Source: Plantibacter elymi (nom. nud.)
GTDB lineage: Bacteria; Actinomycetota; Actinomycetes; Actinomycetales; Microbacteriaceae
DNA: 64,000 bases
Direction of reading: 5' to 3'
Assembly: GCF_900177795.1 (NCBI RefSeq)
Contig: NZ_FXWJ01000002.1
Location: forward strand, 124,001 to 188,000
Positions 28,716-37,195 of the stretch are shown piece after piece (position 1 is the stretch's first letter; every line of letters starts with the position of its first letter). The translations under genes and the position numbers were made by a program. The notes beneath the pieces were generated by a model. It searched no databases and had not been told where the DNA came from. It saw only the letters and a list, made by a program, of their open reading frames with translations.

Positions 28716-31607
28716 TCAGCCCGCCTTGCGGCTGCCGCCGGCCTCTGCCTCGAACAGTTCGTTCAGGAAGAAGCCCGTGTGGCTGCCGGGGACCGTCGCG
28801 AGGTGCTCGGGTGTTCCGGTGGCGAGGACCGTCCCGCCACCGGCTCCACCCTCGGGGCCCATATCGATGAGCCAGTCGGCGGACTTGATGACGTCGAGGT
28901 TGTGCTCGATCACGATGACCGTGTTGCCCTTGTCGACGAGCCCGCCGAGGACGAGCAGCAGCTTCCGGACGTCTTCGAAGTGCAGACCCGTGGTCGGCTC
29001 GTCGAGGACGTAGACACTGCGCCCGTTGCTCCGCCGCTGCAACTCCGTCGCGAGCTTGACGCGCTGGGCCTCGCCGCCGGACAGCGTCGTGGCGCTCTGG
29101 CCGAGACGGACGTAGCCCAGGCCGACCTCGACGAGCGTCTTCAGGAACCGGTGGATCGAGGAGATCGGCTCGAAGAAGTCGGCGGCCTCGGCGATCGGCA
29201 TGTCGAGGACCTCGGCGATGTTCTTGCCTTTGTAGTGGATGGTCAGGGTGTCGCGGTTGTACCGCGCTCCCCCGCACACCTCGCAGGCGACGTAGACGTC
29301 GGGCAGGAAGTTCATCTCGATCTTGATCGTGCCGTCGCCCGAGCAGGCCTCACAGCGGCCGCCCTTGACGTTGAAGCTGAACCGTCCGGCGAGGTAGCCG
29401 CGGACCTTGGCCTCCTGCGTCTCCGCGAAGAGGTTGCGGATCTTGTCGAAGACGCCCGTGTACGTGGCGGGGTTCGAGCGCGGGGTGCGGCCGATTGGCG
29501 CCTGGTCGACGTGGACCACCTTGTCGAGGTGCTCCAGACCCGTGACCCTGGTGTGCTTGCCGGGCAGCTTGCGCGCGCCGTTCAGCTTGTTCGCCAGGAC
29601 CCGGTACAGGACGTCGTTGACGAGCGAGGACTTCCCGGAGCCGCTCACGCCGGTGACGGCGGTGAGGACCCCGAGCGGGAAGTCCGCGCTGACCTTCTTC
29701 AGGTTGTTGGCCTGCGCTCCGATCACCTGGATCTGACGCTTCGTGTCGATCGGACGACGCTTCGCCGGGATCTCGATGGCCTTGCGGCCGGAGAGGTAGT
29801 CACCGGTGAGGGACTCGGTGTTGGCCTCGAGCGCCTCGTACGACCCGGAGTGCACGACACGGCCGCCGTTGACGCCCGCGCCGGGACCGATGTCGACGAT
29901 CCAGTCGGCGGTGCGGATGGTGTCTTCGTCGTGTTCGACCACGATCAGCGTGTTGCCGAGGTCGCGCAGGGCCACGAGGGTCTCGATGAGGCGGCGGTTG
30001 TCGCGCTGGTGCAGGCCGATGCTCGGTTCGTCGAGGACGTAGAGCACGCCGGTGAGTCCCGAGCCGATCTGCGTCGCGAGGCGGATGCGCTGCGCCTCGC
30101 CGCCCGAGAGGGAGCCGGCGGTCCGGGCCAGATCGAGGTAGTTGAGTCCGACCTGGATCAGGAAGTCGAGTCGGACCTTGATCTCGCGGAGCACCTGCGC
30201 GGCGATGTGGGCCTCGCGGTCGCTCAGCTCGAGGCGGTCCATGAACGCGCGGGCGTCGGAGAGGCTCAGCTCGGCGACCTCGGCGATGTTGTGGTCGTGG
30301 ATCAGGACGGAGAGGACCTCCGGCTTCAGGCGACGACCGCCGCAGACCTGGCACGGGACTTCGCGCAGGTATTCGGACCAGCGCACGCGCTGGCTGTCGG
30401 TGTCGGCTTGGAGGTACTGACGCTCGATGTACGGGATGACGCCCTCGAAGCCCGAGGAGTAGCTCATCTCGCGGCCGAAGCGGTTCTTCCACTTGACCTT
30501 GACCTTGAAGTTGTCGCCGCGGAGCACCGCCTCCTGGACCGTGGAAGGCAGGTCGCGCCAGGGGGTGTCGAGCGAGAAGTCGAGGTCGCGGGCCAGCCCG
30601 TCGAGCAGCTTCTCGTAGTACTGGTAGAGCCCCTTGCCCTGGGTGGTCCACGGGACGATGACGCCCTCGTTGATGCTGAGCTCCTCGTCGCCGAGGAGCA
30701 GTTCCGCATCGACCGACATGCGCGTGCCGAGGCCCGAGCACTCCGGGCAGGCGCCGAACGGGGCGTTGAACGAGAACGTCCGCGGCTCGATCTCGGTCAG
30801 CTGCAGCGGGTGGTTGTTCGGGCAGGAGAGCTTCTCGGAGAAGGTGCGCCAGGCGTCGTCGCCCTCCTCGTCGACGAAGTTGATCGTCACGAGGCCGTCG
30901 GTGAGCTGCAGTGCCGTCTCGAGGGAGTCGGTCAGGCGACCGAGGATCTCGGGCCCGGCGACGAGGCGGTCGACGACGACCGCGATGTCGTGCTTGACCT
31001 GCTTCTTGAGGGTCGGCGGTTCCGCGAGCTGGATCGCCTCGCCGTCGACGATGGCACGCGCGAAGCCCTTGGCCGAGAGCTCCTTGAAGAGGTCGACGAA
31101 CTCGCCCTTCTTCTGGCTCACGACGGGGGCGACGATCTGGTAGCGGCGTCGCTCCTCGAGCTCCATCAGCTGGTCGGCGATCTGCTGCACCGTCTGGCGC
31201 TGGATGACCTCGCCGCAGACCGGGCAGTGCGGGACGCCGATGCGCGCCCAGAGCAGCCGCATGTAGTCGTAGACCTCGGTGATCGTCCCGACGGTCGACC
31301 TGGGGTTGCGGTTCGTGGACTTCTGGTCGATCGAGACCGCGGGGCTCAGGCCCTCGATGAAGTCGACGTCCGGGCGGTCCACCTGACCGAGGAACTGGCG
31401 GGCGTACGCCGAGAGCGACTCGACGTAGCGTCGCTGGCCCTCGGCGAAGATCGTGTCGAAGGCGAGTGAGGACTTCCCCGAGCCCGAGAGACCCGTGAAG
31501 ACGACGAGCGAGTCGCGAGGGATCTCGAGGTCGACGTTCTGAAGATTGTGAACGCGGGCACCGCGGACGCTGAGCGTGGAGTGGTGATCTACCTTGGCAA
31601 TTGACAC
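28716..31607 (-). CDS. uvrA: UvrA, excinuclease ABC subunit A
   Basis: A 963-residue damage-sensing ATPase with two ABC modules. The first Walker A is [19 protein letters not shown] and the second is [15 protein letters not shown]; both [18 protein letters not shown] signatures are present. The C-terminal zinc site is CEACSGDG...CEVCGG. The first zinc site reads C-PNN-H...CPEC, so one Cys of the usual CxxC pair is replaced by CxxxH, as far as I recall a normal actinobacterial variant. The GTG at 31607 sits six bases after a TAGACT -10 box, so the mRNA should be leaderless. Its promoter matches the PafBC-type DNA damage motif. Confidence 0.98.
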   Translation of the reverse strand: MSIAKVDHHSTLSVRGARVHNLQNVDLEIPRDSLVVFTGLSGSGKSSLAFDTIFAEGQRRYVESLSAYARQFLGQVDRPDVDFIEGLSPAVSIDQKSTNRNPRSTVGTITEVYDYMRLLWARIGVPHCPVCGEVIQRQTVQQIADQLMELEERRRYQIVAPVVSQKKGEFVDLFKELSAKGFARAIVDGEAIQLAEPPTLKKQVKHDIAVVVDRLVAGPEILGRLTDSLETALQLTDGLVTINFVDEEGDDAWRTFSEKLSCPNNHPLQLTEIEPRTFSFNAPFGACPECSGLGTRMSVDAELLLGDEELSINEGVIVPWTTQGKGLYQYYEKLLDGLARDLDFSLDTPWRDLPSTVQEAVLRGDNFKVKVKWKNRFGREMSYSSGFEGVIPYIERQYLQADTDSQRVRWSEYLREVPCQVCGGRRLKPEVLSVLIHDHNIAEVAELSLSDARAFMDRLELSDREAHIAAQVLREIKVRLDFLIQVGLNYLDLARTAGSLSGGEAQRIRLATQIGSGLTGVLYVLDEPSIGLHQRDNRRLIETLVALRDLGNTLIVVEHDEDTIRTADWIVDIGPGAGVNGGRVVHSGSYEALEANTESLTGDYLSGRKAIEIPAKRRPIDTKRQIQVIGAQANNLKKVSADFPLGVLTAVTGVSGSGKSSLVNDVLYRVLANKLNGARKLPGKHTRVTGLEHLDKVVHVDQAPIGRTPRSNPATYTGVFDKIRNLFAETQEAKVRGYLAGRFSFNVKGGRCEACSGDGTIKIEMNFLPDVYVACEVCGGARYNRDTLTIHYKGKNIAEVLDMPIAEAADFFEPISSIHRFLKTLVEVGLGYVRLGQSATTLSGGEAQRVKLATELQRRSNGRSVYVLDEPTTGLHFEDVRKLLLVLGGLVDKGNTVIVIEHNLDVIKSADWLIDMGPEGGAGGGTVLATGTPEHLATVPGSHTGFFLNELFEAEAGGSRKAG

Positions 31608-31613
31608 CCTTCG

Positions 31614-31636
31614 AGTCTACGCAGCACCACCGACAC
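31614..31636 (-). promoter_or_regulatory. PafBC/RecA-NDp-type DNA damage promoter of uvrA
   Basis: Read on the minus strand: GTGTCGGTG (31628-31636), eight bases, then TAGACT (31614-31619), then six bases to the GTG start. The motif known from mycobacteria for RecA-independent damage induction is TTGTCRGTG-N8-TANNNT; eight of nine upstream bases and the spacing match. The same element, with identical spacing, precedes uvrB. Confidence 0.8.
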
Positions 31637-31686
31637 CGGACTCCCGAGCGGCGTCTGTGGTACTGCGCTCTCAGCGAAGCGGCGGA

Positions 31687-33753
31687 CTAGATGTGCCCGG
31701 CCTTGGCCATCTGTCGCAGTTCCTGCTTGAGTTCGGAGACCTCGTCGCGGAGACGGCCGGCGAGTTCGAACTTGAGCTCCGCCGCAGCGGCCAGCATCTG
31801 GGCGTTGAGGTCGGCGATGATCGACTCGAGGTCGTTCGCGCCCTCGGCGGCGATGCCCTCCCGACGCAGGTTCGGCGTCGGGCTCTTCTTCTTGCCGTTG
31901 TCGCGTCCGGCGAGCAGTGCCGCGGTGTCGGCGCCTTCCCGGGCGAGCGCCTCGGTGATGTCGGCGATCCGCTTGCGCAGCGGCTGTGGATCGATCCCGC
32001 GCTCCTCGTTGTAGGCGACCTGCTTCTCGCGGCGACGGTCCGTCTCCTCGATCGCGCGCTTCATCGAGTCGGTCAGGACGTCGGCGTACATGTGGACCTC
32101 GCCGGACACGTTGCGGGCGGCACGGCCGATGGTCTGGATGAGCGAGGTCGACGAGCGGAGGAAGCCCTCCTTGTCGGCGTCGAGGATCGCCACGAGCGAG
32201 ACCTCCGGCAGGTCGAGCCCCTCGCGCAGGAGGTTGATGCCGATGAGGACGTCGTAGACGCCCTGCCGGAGTTCGCTCAACAGCTCGACCCGACGCAGGG
32301 TGTCGACGTCGGAGTGCAGGTAGCGGACGCGCACGCCGGCCTCCGTCAGGAAGTCGGTGAGCTCCTCCGCCATCTTCTTGGTGAGGGTGGTCACGAGAAC
32401 ACGTTCGTCGCGCTCGGCGCGGACCCGGATCTCTTCGAGGAGGTCGTCGATCTGGCCGTTGGAGGGCTTCACGATGATCGCCGGGTCGACGAGGCCGGTC
32501 GGGCGGATGATCTGCTCGACGATGCCGTCCGCGATGCCCATCTCGTACTTGCCCGGCGTCGCCGAGAGGTACACCGTCTGGCCGACGCGGTTCTTGAACT
32601 CGTCCCACCGGAGCGGGCGGTTGTCCATCGCACTCGGGAGTCGGAACCCGTGCTCGACGAGGGTGCGCTTGCGGGAGGCGTCGCCTTCGAACATCGCGCC
32701 GATCTGCGGGACGGTGACATGCGACTCGTCGATGACGGTGAGGAAGTCGTCGGGGAAGTAGTCGAGGAGGCAGTTCGGTGCCTCGCCGGCCGAGCGGCCG
32801 TCGATGTGGCGCGAGTAGTTCTCGATGCCGGAGCAGAAGCCGATCTGCTGCATCATCTCGAGGTCGAAGGTGGTGCGCATGCGGAGCCGCTGGGCCTCGA
32901 GGAGCTTGCCCTCGCGTTCGAGCGACTGGAGCCGCTCCGCCAGCTCCTCCTGGATGGTGCCGATGGCGCGCTGGATCGTCTGCGGGCTGGCGGCGTAGTG
33001 GGAGGCCGGGAACACCGACACCGCGTCGAGCTTCTTCACGACGTCGCCGGTGAGCGGGTGCAGGGCGTAGAGGGCCTCGATCTCGTCGCCGAAGAACTCG
33101 ATGCGGATCGCGAGCTCCTCGTAGACCGGGATGATCTCGATGGTGTCGCCGCGCACACGGAAGTTGCCGCGCGAGAAGTCGACGTCGTTGCGGTTGTACT
33201 GCATACCGACGAACTTGCGGATGAGGCGGTCGCGCCCGATGTTCTGCCCGACCTGCAGCGCCGCCATCGCCTCCAGGTACTCCTCCGCCGCACCGAGACC
33301 GTAGATGCACGACACGGTCGACACGACGATGACGTCGCGACGGCTCAGCAGCGAGTTGGTGGTCGAGTGCCGCAGCCGCTCCACCTCGGCGTTGATCGAC
33401 GAGTCCTTCTCGATGAAGGTGTCGGTCTGTGGGACGTACGCCTCGGGCTGGTAGTAGTCGTAGTAGGAGACGAAGTACTCGACCGCGTTGTTCGGCATGA
33501 GCTCGCGGAACTCGTTCGCCAGCTGGGCCGCGAGCGTCTTGTTGTGCGCCAGGACGAGCGTCGGGCGCTGGACGGCTTCGATGAGCCAGGCGGTCGTCGC
33601 GGACTTACCGGTACCCGTGGCGCCCAACAGGACGACGTCGGTCTCGCCGGCGTTGATGCGCCCGGACAGCTGCTCGATGGCGGCGGGCTGATCGCCGCTC
33701 GGCTCGTACTCGCTGATCACCTCGAAGGGGCGGACGGCGCGTGTTGGTTCCAT
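31687..33753 (-). CDS. uvrB: UvrB, excinuclease ABC subunit B
   Basis: A 688-residue helicase-like protein that receives damaged DNA from UvrA and recruits UvrC. Walker A is [16 protein letters not shown]. The damage-probing beta-hairpin region is [19 protein letters not shown]. The helicase motifs continue to [12 protein letters not shown], and the C-terminal UVR domain ([20 protein letters not shown]) contacts UvrC. The ATG at 33753 lies six bases after TAGACT, so the transcript is predicted leaderless. uvrA follows after 79 bases, which hold the uvrA promoter. Confidence 0.98.
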   Translation of the reverse strand: MEPTRAVRPFEVISEYEPSGDQPAAIEQLSGRINAGETDVVLLGATGTGKSATTAWLIEAVQRPTLVLAHNKTLAAQLANEFRELMPNNAVEYFVSYYDYYQPEAYVPQTDTFIEKDSSINAEVERLRHSTTNSLLSRRDVIVVSTVSCIYGLGAAEEYLEAMAALQVGQNIGRDRLIRKFVGMQYNRNDVDFSRGNFRVRGDTIEIIPVYEELAIRIEFFGDEIEALYALHPLTGDVVKKLDAVSVFPASHYAASPQTIQRAIGTIQEELAERLQSLEREGKLLEAQRLRMRTTFDLEMMQQIGFCSGIENYSRHIDGRSAGEAPNCLLDYFPDDFLTVIDESHVTVPQIGAMFEGDASRKRTLVEHGFRLPSAMDNRPLRWDEFKNRVGQTVYLSATPGKYEMGIADGIVEQIIRPTGLVDPAIIVKPSNGQIDDLLEEIRVRAERDERVLVTTLTKKMAEELTDFLTEAGVRVRYLHSDVDTLRRVELLSELRQGVYDVLIGINLLREGLDLPEVSLVAILDADKEGFLRSSTSLIQTIGRAARNVSGEVHMYADVLTDSMKRAIEETDRRREKQVAYNEERGIDPQPLRKRIADITEALAREGADTAALLAGRDNGKKKSPTPNLRREGIAAEGANDLESIIADLNAQMLAAAAELKFELAGRLRDEVSELKQELRQMAKAGHI

Positions 33754-33759
33754 GCTCCG

Positions 33760-33782
33760 AGTCTACGGAGGACCACCGACAC
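33760..33782 (-). promoter_or_regulatory. PafBC/RecA-NDp-type DNA damage promoter of uvrB
   Basis: On the minus strand: GTGTCGGTG (33774-33782), eight bases, TAGACT (33760-33765), six bases, ATG. It is the same as the uvrA element in both boxes and in both spacings. No LexA-type SOS box is visible next to it. Confidence 0.8.
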
Positions 33783-33821
33783 CACTGCCCCGCTTCGCCC
33801 ACAGCGGAGCGGGCGACGCGC

Positions 33822-34451
33822 TCAGACGCCGTCCTGGCGGTCGGACGCCGGCACAGCCGCCGCGGCGGCGCGGTGCCAGACCGCGTCGACCTGGCTGAGC
33901 GTGTGCTCGAGCGAGCCGGCGGTGTCGATCACCACGTCGGCGACGGCGGTGCGCTGCTCCTCGGTCGCCTGGGCCGCGATCCGTCGTTCCGCCTCGACCC
34001 GGTCGAGCCCCCGGAGGTCGACGAGCCGACGGGCGCGCTCCCCCTCCGGAGCTGCGGCGACGACCACGAGGTCGAACTCGTCTGCGCGGCCGGTCTCGAC
34101 GAGCAGCGGGACGTCGTAGACGACGACGGCACCGGGGTCGCTCGAGGCTTCGGCGATCCGGGCCTGTGAACGCCGCTTGACCTCCGGGTGCACGATGGCG
34201 TTGAGGTCGGCCCGCGCCTGGTCGTCGGCGAAGACGATGGAGCCGAGCGCAGCGCGGTCGAGTGCTCCGTCGGGCCCGATCACGTCGGCACCGAAGCGCT
34301 CCGCGATGGCGGCCAATCCCGGGGTGCCCGGCTCGACGGCCTCTCGTGAGAGGACGTCCGCGTCGATGACGACGGCGCCGTGTTCAGCGAGCCGGGCCGC
34401 GATGGTCGATTTGCCGGAGGCGATCCCGCCGGTGAGGCCGATGAGGTACAT
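33822..34451 (-). CDS. coaE: Dephospho-CoA kinase
   Basis: A 209-residue P-loop kinase that catalyses the last step of coenzyme A synthesis, phosphorylating dephospho-CoA. The N-terminus is MYLIGLTGGIASGKSTIAARL with the Walker A motif, followed by DADVLSREAVEPG and the LID-type segment. The ATG at 34451 follows TACGCT by seven bases, so the mRNA is probably leaderless; a longer frame to 34511 lacks support. It sits between rpsA and uvrB, the usual actinobacterial neighbourhood. Confidence 0.95.
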   Translation of the reverse strand: MYLIGLTGGIASGKSTIAARLAEHGAVVIDADVLSREAVEPGTPGLAAIAERFGADVIGPDGALDRAALGSIVFADDQARADLNAIVHPEVKRRSQARIAEASSDPGAVVVYDVPLLVETGRADEFDLVVVAAAPEGERARRLVDLRGLDRVEAERRIAAQATEEQRTAVADVVIDTAGSLEHTLSQVDAVWHRAAAAAVPASDRQDGV

Positions 34452-34458
34452 GTCAGCC

Positions 34459-34464
34459 AGCGTA
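34459..34464 (-). promoter_or_regulatory. -10 box for leaderless coaE
   Basis: The minus-strand hexamer TACGCT is followed by seven bases and the ATG. No Shine-Dalgarno sequence fits between them. Confidence 0.5.
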
Positions 34465-34495
34465 CCCGCGGAGCGCGCAGCGCCTTCGACGAGCG

Positions 34496-34505
34496 CCCCC
34501 CCCCC
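34496..34505. repeat. Ten-base homopolymer C tract
   Basis: Ten consecutive C bases on the plus strand (G on the minus strand) between the rpsA terminator and the coaE promoter, about 32 bases upstream of the coaE -10 box. Tracts of this length are prone to slippage in the cell and in sequencing. Confidence 0.9.
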
Positions 34506-34513
34506 GCACAACG

Positions 34514-34547
34514 CAGCAGGGGGCCGCCCGAAGGCGACCCCCTGCTG
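34514..34547 (-). terminator. Terminator after rpsA
   Basis: The stem pairs 34514-34523 with 34538-34547, then a C/A mismatch, then CGCC with GGCG closing the stable tetraloop CGAA. It lies 29 bases downstream of the rpsA stop. Confidence 0.75.
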
Positions 34548-34576
34548 GACACCGACGCTGGTCGGTGCTGGTGGGA

Positions 34577-36034
34577 CTAGTTGCTCGAGAGCTTCTCGCG
34601 GAGGGCCGCGAGGGACTCGTCGTCAGCGAGCGTGCCGCCGCCGGCGGAGTCGCTCGAGAACGAGGAACCGGCCGACGAGGACGCGGTCGACGAGGAAGCC
34701 TGGTTGGCCTCTTCGACGGCTGCGGCAGCGACCTGCTTCTTGTGCGCTTCCCAACGAGCCTGGGCGGCAGCGTAGTCCTGCTCCCACTTCTCGCGCTCGG
34801 CGTCGAAGCCTTCCTTCCACTCCTGCGTCTCGGCGTCGAAGCCCTCGGGGTACTTGTAGTTCCCGAGCTCGTCGTACTCCGTGAGCATGCCGTAAAGGGC
34901 CGGGTCGAACTCGGTGCCCTCGGGGTCGACACCCTCGTTGGCCTGCTTGAGGCTCAGCGAGATGCGGCGACGCTCGAGGTCGATGTCGATGACCTTGACG
35001 AAGACCTCTTCGCCGACCGACACGACCTGCTCGGCGAGCTCGACGTGCTTGCCGGAGAGCTCCGAGATGTGCACGAGGCCCTCGATGCCGTCTGCGACGC
35101 GGACGAACGCACCGAACGGGACGAGCTTGGTGACCTTACCCGGTGCAACCTGGCCGATGGCGTGGGTGCGGGCGAAGACCTGCCACGGGTCCTCCTGGGT
35201 CGCCTTGAGCGACAGCGAGACGCGCTCGCGGTCCAGGTCGACCTCGAGGATCTCGACGGTGACTTCCTGACCGACCTCGACGACCTCGCTGGCGTGCTCG
35301 ATGTGCTTCCAGCTGAGCTCGGAGACGTGGACGAGACCGTCGACGCCGCCGAGGTCGACGAACGCGCCGAAGTTGACGATCGAGGAGACGACGCCCTTGC
35401 GGACCTGTCCCTTCTGGAGGTTGTTGAGGAAGGTGGTGCGGCTCTCGGACTGCGTCTGCTCGAGGAGCGCACGGCGCGACAGGACCACGTTGTTGCGGTT
35501 CTTGTCGAGCTCGAGGATCTTCGCCTCGATCTCCTGGCCGAGGTACGGCGTGAGGTCGCGGACGCGGCGCAGCTCGATGAGCGAAGCCGGGAGGAAGCCA
35601 CGGAGGCCGATGTCGACGATGAGGCCGCCCTTGACGACCTCGATGACCGAACCGGTGACGACGCCGTCGGATTCCTTGATCTTCTCCACGTCGCCCCAAG
35701 CACGCTCGTACTGCGCGCGCTTCTTCGACAGGATCAGACGGCCTTCCTTGTCCTCCTTCTGGAGAACGAGAGCCTCGATCGTGTCGCCGACGTTGACGAC
35801 CTCGGAGGGGTCGACGTCGTGCTTGATGGAGAGTTCACGCGAGGGGATGACACCCTCGGTCTTGTAGCCGACGTCGAGGAGGACCTCGTCGCGGTCGATC
35901 TTCACGACGGTGCCCTCGATGAGGTCGCCGTCGTTGAAGAACTTCAGAGTCTTTTCGACCGCTGCGAGGAAGTCCTCAGCAGATCCGATGTCGTTGATTG
36001 CGACCTGCTTGGGGGCGGTCGTTGCGCTTGTCAT
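34577..36034 (-). CDS. rpsA: 30S ribosomal protein S1
   Basis: A 485-residue protein with four S1 (OB-fold) repeats from about residue 35 to 360, for example GTVVKIDRDEVLLDVGYKTE, GLIVDIGLRGFLPASL, GAFVDLGGVDGLVHVSELSW and GAFVRVADGIEGLVHISELS. The C-terminal 120 residues are low-complexity, rich in Glu, Ala and Ser. The ATG at 36034 has GGAG about ten bases upstream. Four S1 repeats rather than six is normal for actinobacteria. A leader of about 165 bases with a palindrome at its start suggests regulation. Confidence 0.96.
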   Translation of the reverse strand: MTSATTAPKQVAINDIGSAEDFLAAVEKTLKFFNDGDLIEGTVVKIDRDEVLLDVGYKTEGVIPSRELSIKHDVDPSEVVNVGDTIEALVLQKEDKEGRLILSKKRAQYERAWGDVEKIKESDGVVTGSVIEVVKGGLIVDIGLRGFLPASLIELRRVRDLTPYLGQEIEAKILELDKNRNNVVLSRRALLEQTQSESRTTFLNNLQKGQVRKGVVSSIVNFGAFVDLGGVDGLVHVSELSWKHIEHASEVVEVGQEVTVEILEVDLDRERVSLSLKATQEDPWQVFARTHAIGQVAPGKVTKLVPFGAFVRVADGIEGLVHISELSGKHVELAEQVVSVGEEVFVKVIDIDLERRRISLSLKQANEGVDPEGTEFDPALYGMLTEYDELGNYKYPEGFDAETQEWKEGFDAEREKWEQDYAAAQARWEAHKKQVAAAAVEEANQASSSTASSSAGSSFSSDSAGGGTLADDESLAALREKLSSN

Positions 36035-36186
36035 GTAGTAATTGCTCCAGGTGGACAATGATTCAGGCCGGCCTCGCGCACGGCTCCGGACCCGTGGATG
36101 ACCACGGACGTTGATCGAAGCGATGCTGTTGTGTGAACCGATCCGGGGATCGGTGTCGCTCTGCGAGACGGGCAGGCGGATAGGAC

Positions 36187-36200
36187 GTCACAATTGTGAC
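36187..36200. promoter_or_regulatory. 14-bp perfect palindrome at the predicted rpsA transcription start
   Basis: GTCACAATTGTGAC is a perfect inverted repeat, AT-rich in its centre in otherwise GC-rich DNA. It begins about six bases after the rpsA -10 box, so it covers the predicted start site near 36199. That is a typical repressor position. The binding protein is unknown. Confidence 0.5.
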
Positions 36201-36205
36201 AGTCC

Positions 36206-36235
36206 AGTCTAGCGATTTTCCGGGTGTGCAGGCAA
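36206..36235 (-). promoter_or_regulatory. Putative rpsA promoter
   Basis: On the minus strand TTGCCT (36230-36235), an 18-base spacer and TAGACT (36206-36211). It overlaps the 3' end of the upstream epimerase gene. This is one of the best -35/-10 pairs in the window. Confidence 0.55.
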
Positions 36236-37195
36236 GCCGCGGTCGGAGAGGATGTCCCGCAATGCTGGATCGAGCGTCGGGTGTTCGAACCGGTAGCCTG
36301 CCTGCAGCAACCGCTCCGGCATCGCCCAGCGACTCTTCAGGACCAGCTCGCTCTCGGTCCGCAGGACGAACATCCCGATCTCCAGCAACCAGCGGGGTGC
36401 GGGGAGGCCGACCGGCATCCCGAGCGCGTACCGCACGGTCCGCATGAAGCCGCGGTTGTCGGTGGGATTCGGGGACGTCACGTTGACGACGCCGTCGAGT
36501 TCGGGACGGCCACGGAGGAACCGGACGATGCCGACGACGTCGTCCAGATGGATCCAGCTGAACCGCTGCCGCCCGCCCGGCGTCCCGAACCGGTGATCCG
36601 TCCCGGCGGCACGACGCGATCGGGAACGGGGCCAGTGACCGTCCAGTTGCGGTCCCCCGAGACCGAGACGCGCCAACCACCGGAGCGGGGTGAGCGCTCC
36701 GCCGTCGCCCAGGACGATCGCGATGCGGAGGGCGACCCGTCGTGTCCCGGGGAGCTCGTCCGCGAAGAACGCCCGCTCCCAGGCGGTTGCGACGTCGACG
36801 GAGAACCCGGAACCGATCTCGCCGTCGGCCTCCGTCATCGGGCGGTCGTCGGCATGGCGGTAGATCGTGGCGGTCGACGAATTGATCCAGAGCGGTGGAG
36901 GCGAGGCGGCTGCACGCACCGCCCGCGCCAGCTCCGTCGTCGTGTCCACACGGGACCGGAGGATCTCGGCGCGGTTCGACGGGCTGTACCGACAGTTCAC
37001 GCTCTTCCCGGCGAGGTTGACGAGGAGGTCCGCGCCGTCGACCAGCCGGGCGATGCCCGCGTGATCACCCCACCGCGCGTCGGCGGCACCGCGCCCGATG
37101 ACGGAGACGGTGGCGCCTTCGGCCCGGAACGACTCGACCAGACGACGCCCGATGAACCCGGAGGCACCGGCGACGACGATCCGTTCGGGCGTCAT
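36209..37195 (-). CDS. TIGR01777-family NAD(P)-dependent epimerase
   Basis: A 328-residue extended short-chain dehydrogenase-like protein. The nucleotide-binding motif is VVAGASGFIGRRLV at the N-terminus, and further family marks are LVNLAGKSVNCRYS, WINSSTATIYRHA and the C-terminal GVVNVTSPNPTDNRGFM. It belongs to the YfcH/TIGR01777 group, sometimes called cell division inhibitor SulA-like; the true substrate is unknown. The ATG overlaps the TGA of the DUF885 gene (ATGA), so they are co-translated. It ends inside the rpsA promoter region. Confidence 0.88.
   Translation of the reverse strand: MTPERIVVAGASGFIGRRLVESFRAEGATVSVIGRGAADARWGDHAGIARLVDGADLLVNLAGKSVNCRYSPSNRAEILRSRVDTTTELARAVRAAASPPPLWINSSTATIYRHADDRPMTEADGEIGSGFSVDVATAWERAFFADELPGTRRVALRIAIVLGDGGALTPLRWLARLGLGGPQLDGHWPRSRSRRAAGTDHRFGTPGGRQRFSWIHLDDVVGIVRFLRGRPELDGVVNVTSPNPTDNRGFMRTVRYALGMPVGLPAPRWLLEIGMFVLRTESELVLKSRWAMPERLLQAGYRFEHPTLDPALRDILSDRGLPAHPENR

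Noticed and set aside
28650-31469. 939-residue open frame on the plus strand opposite uvrA
   Set aside because: It mirrors uvrA codons in high-GC DNA and is rich in Val, Asp, Arg and Leu without any domain. UvrA on the minus strand is certain.
28716-31607. Defective first zinc finger in UvrA (CxxxH instead of CxxC)
   Set aside because: From memory the actinobacterial UvrA proteins have the same variant, so it is not a lesion; noted in the gene entry.
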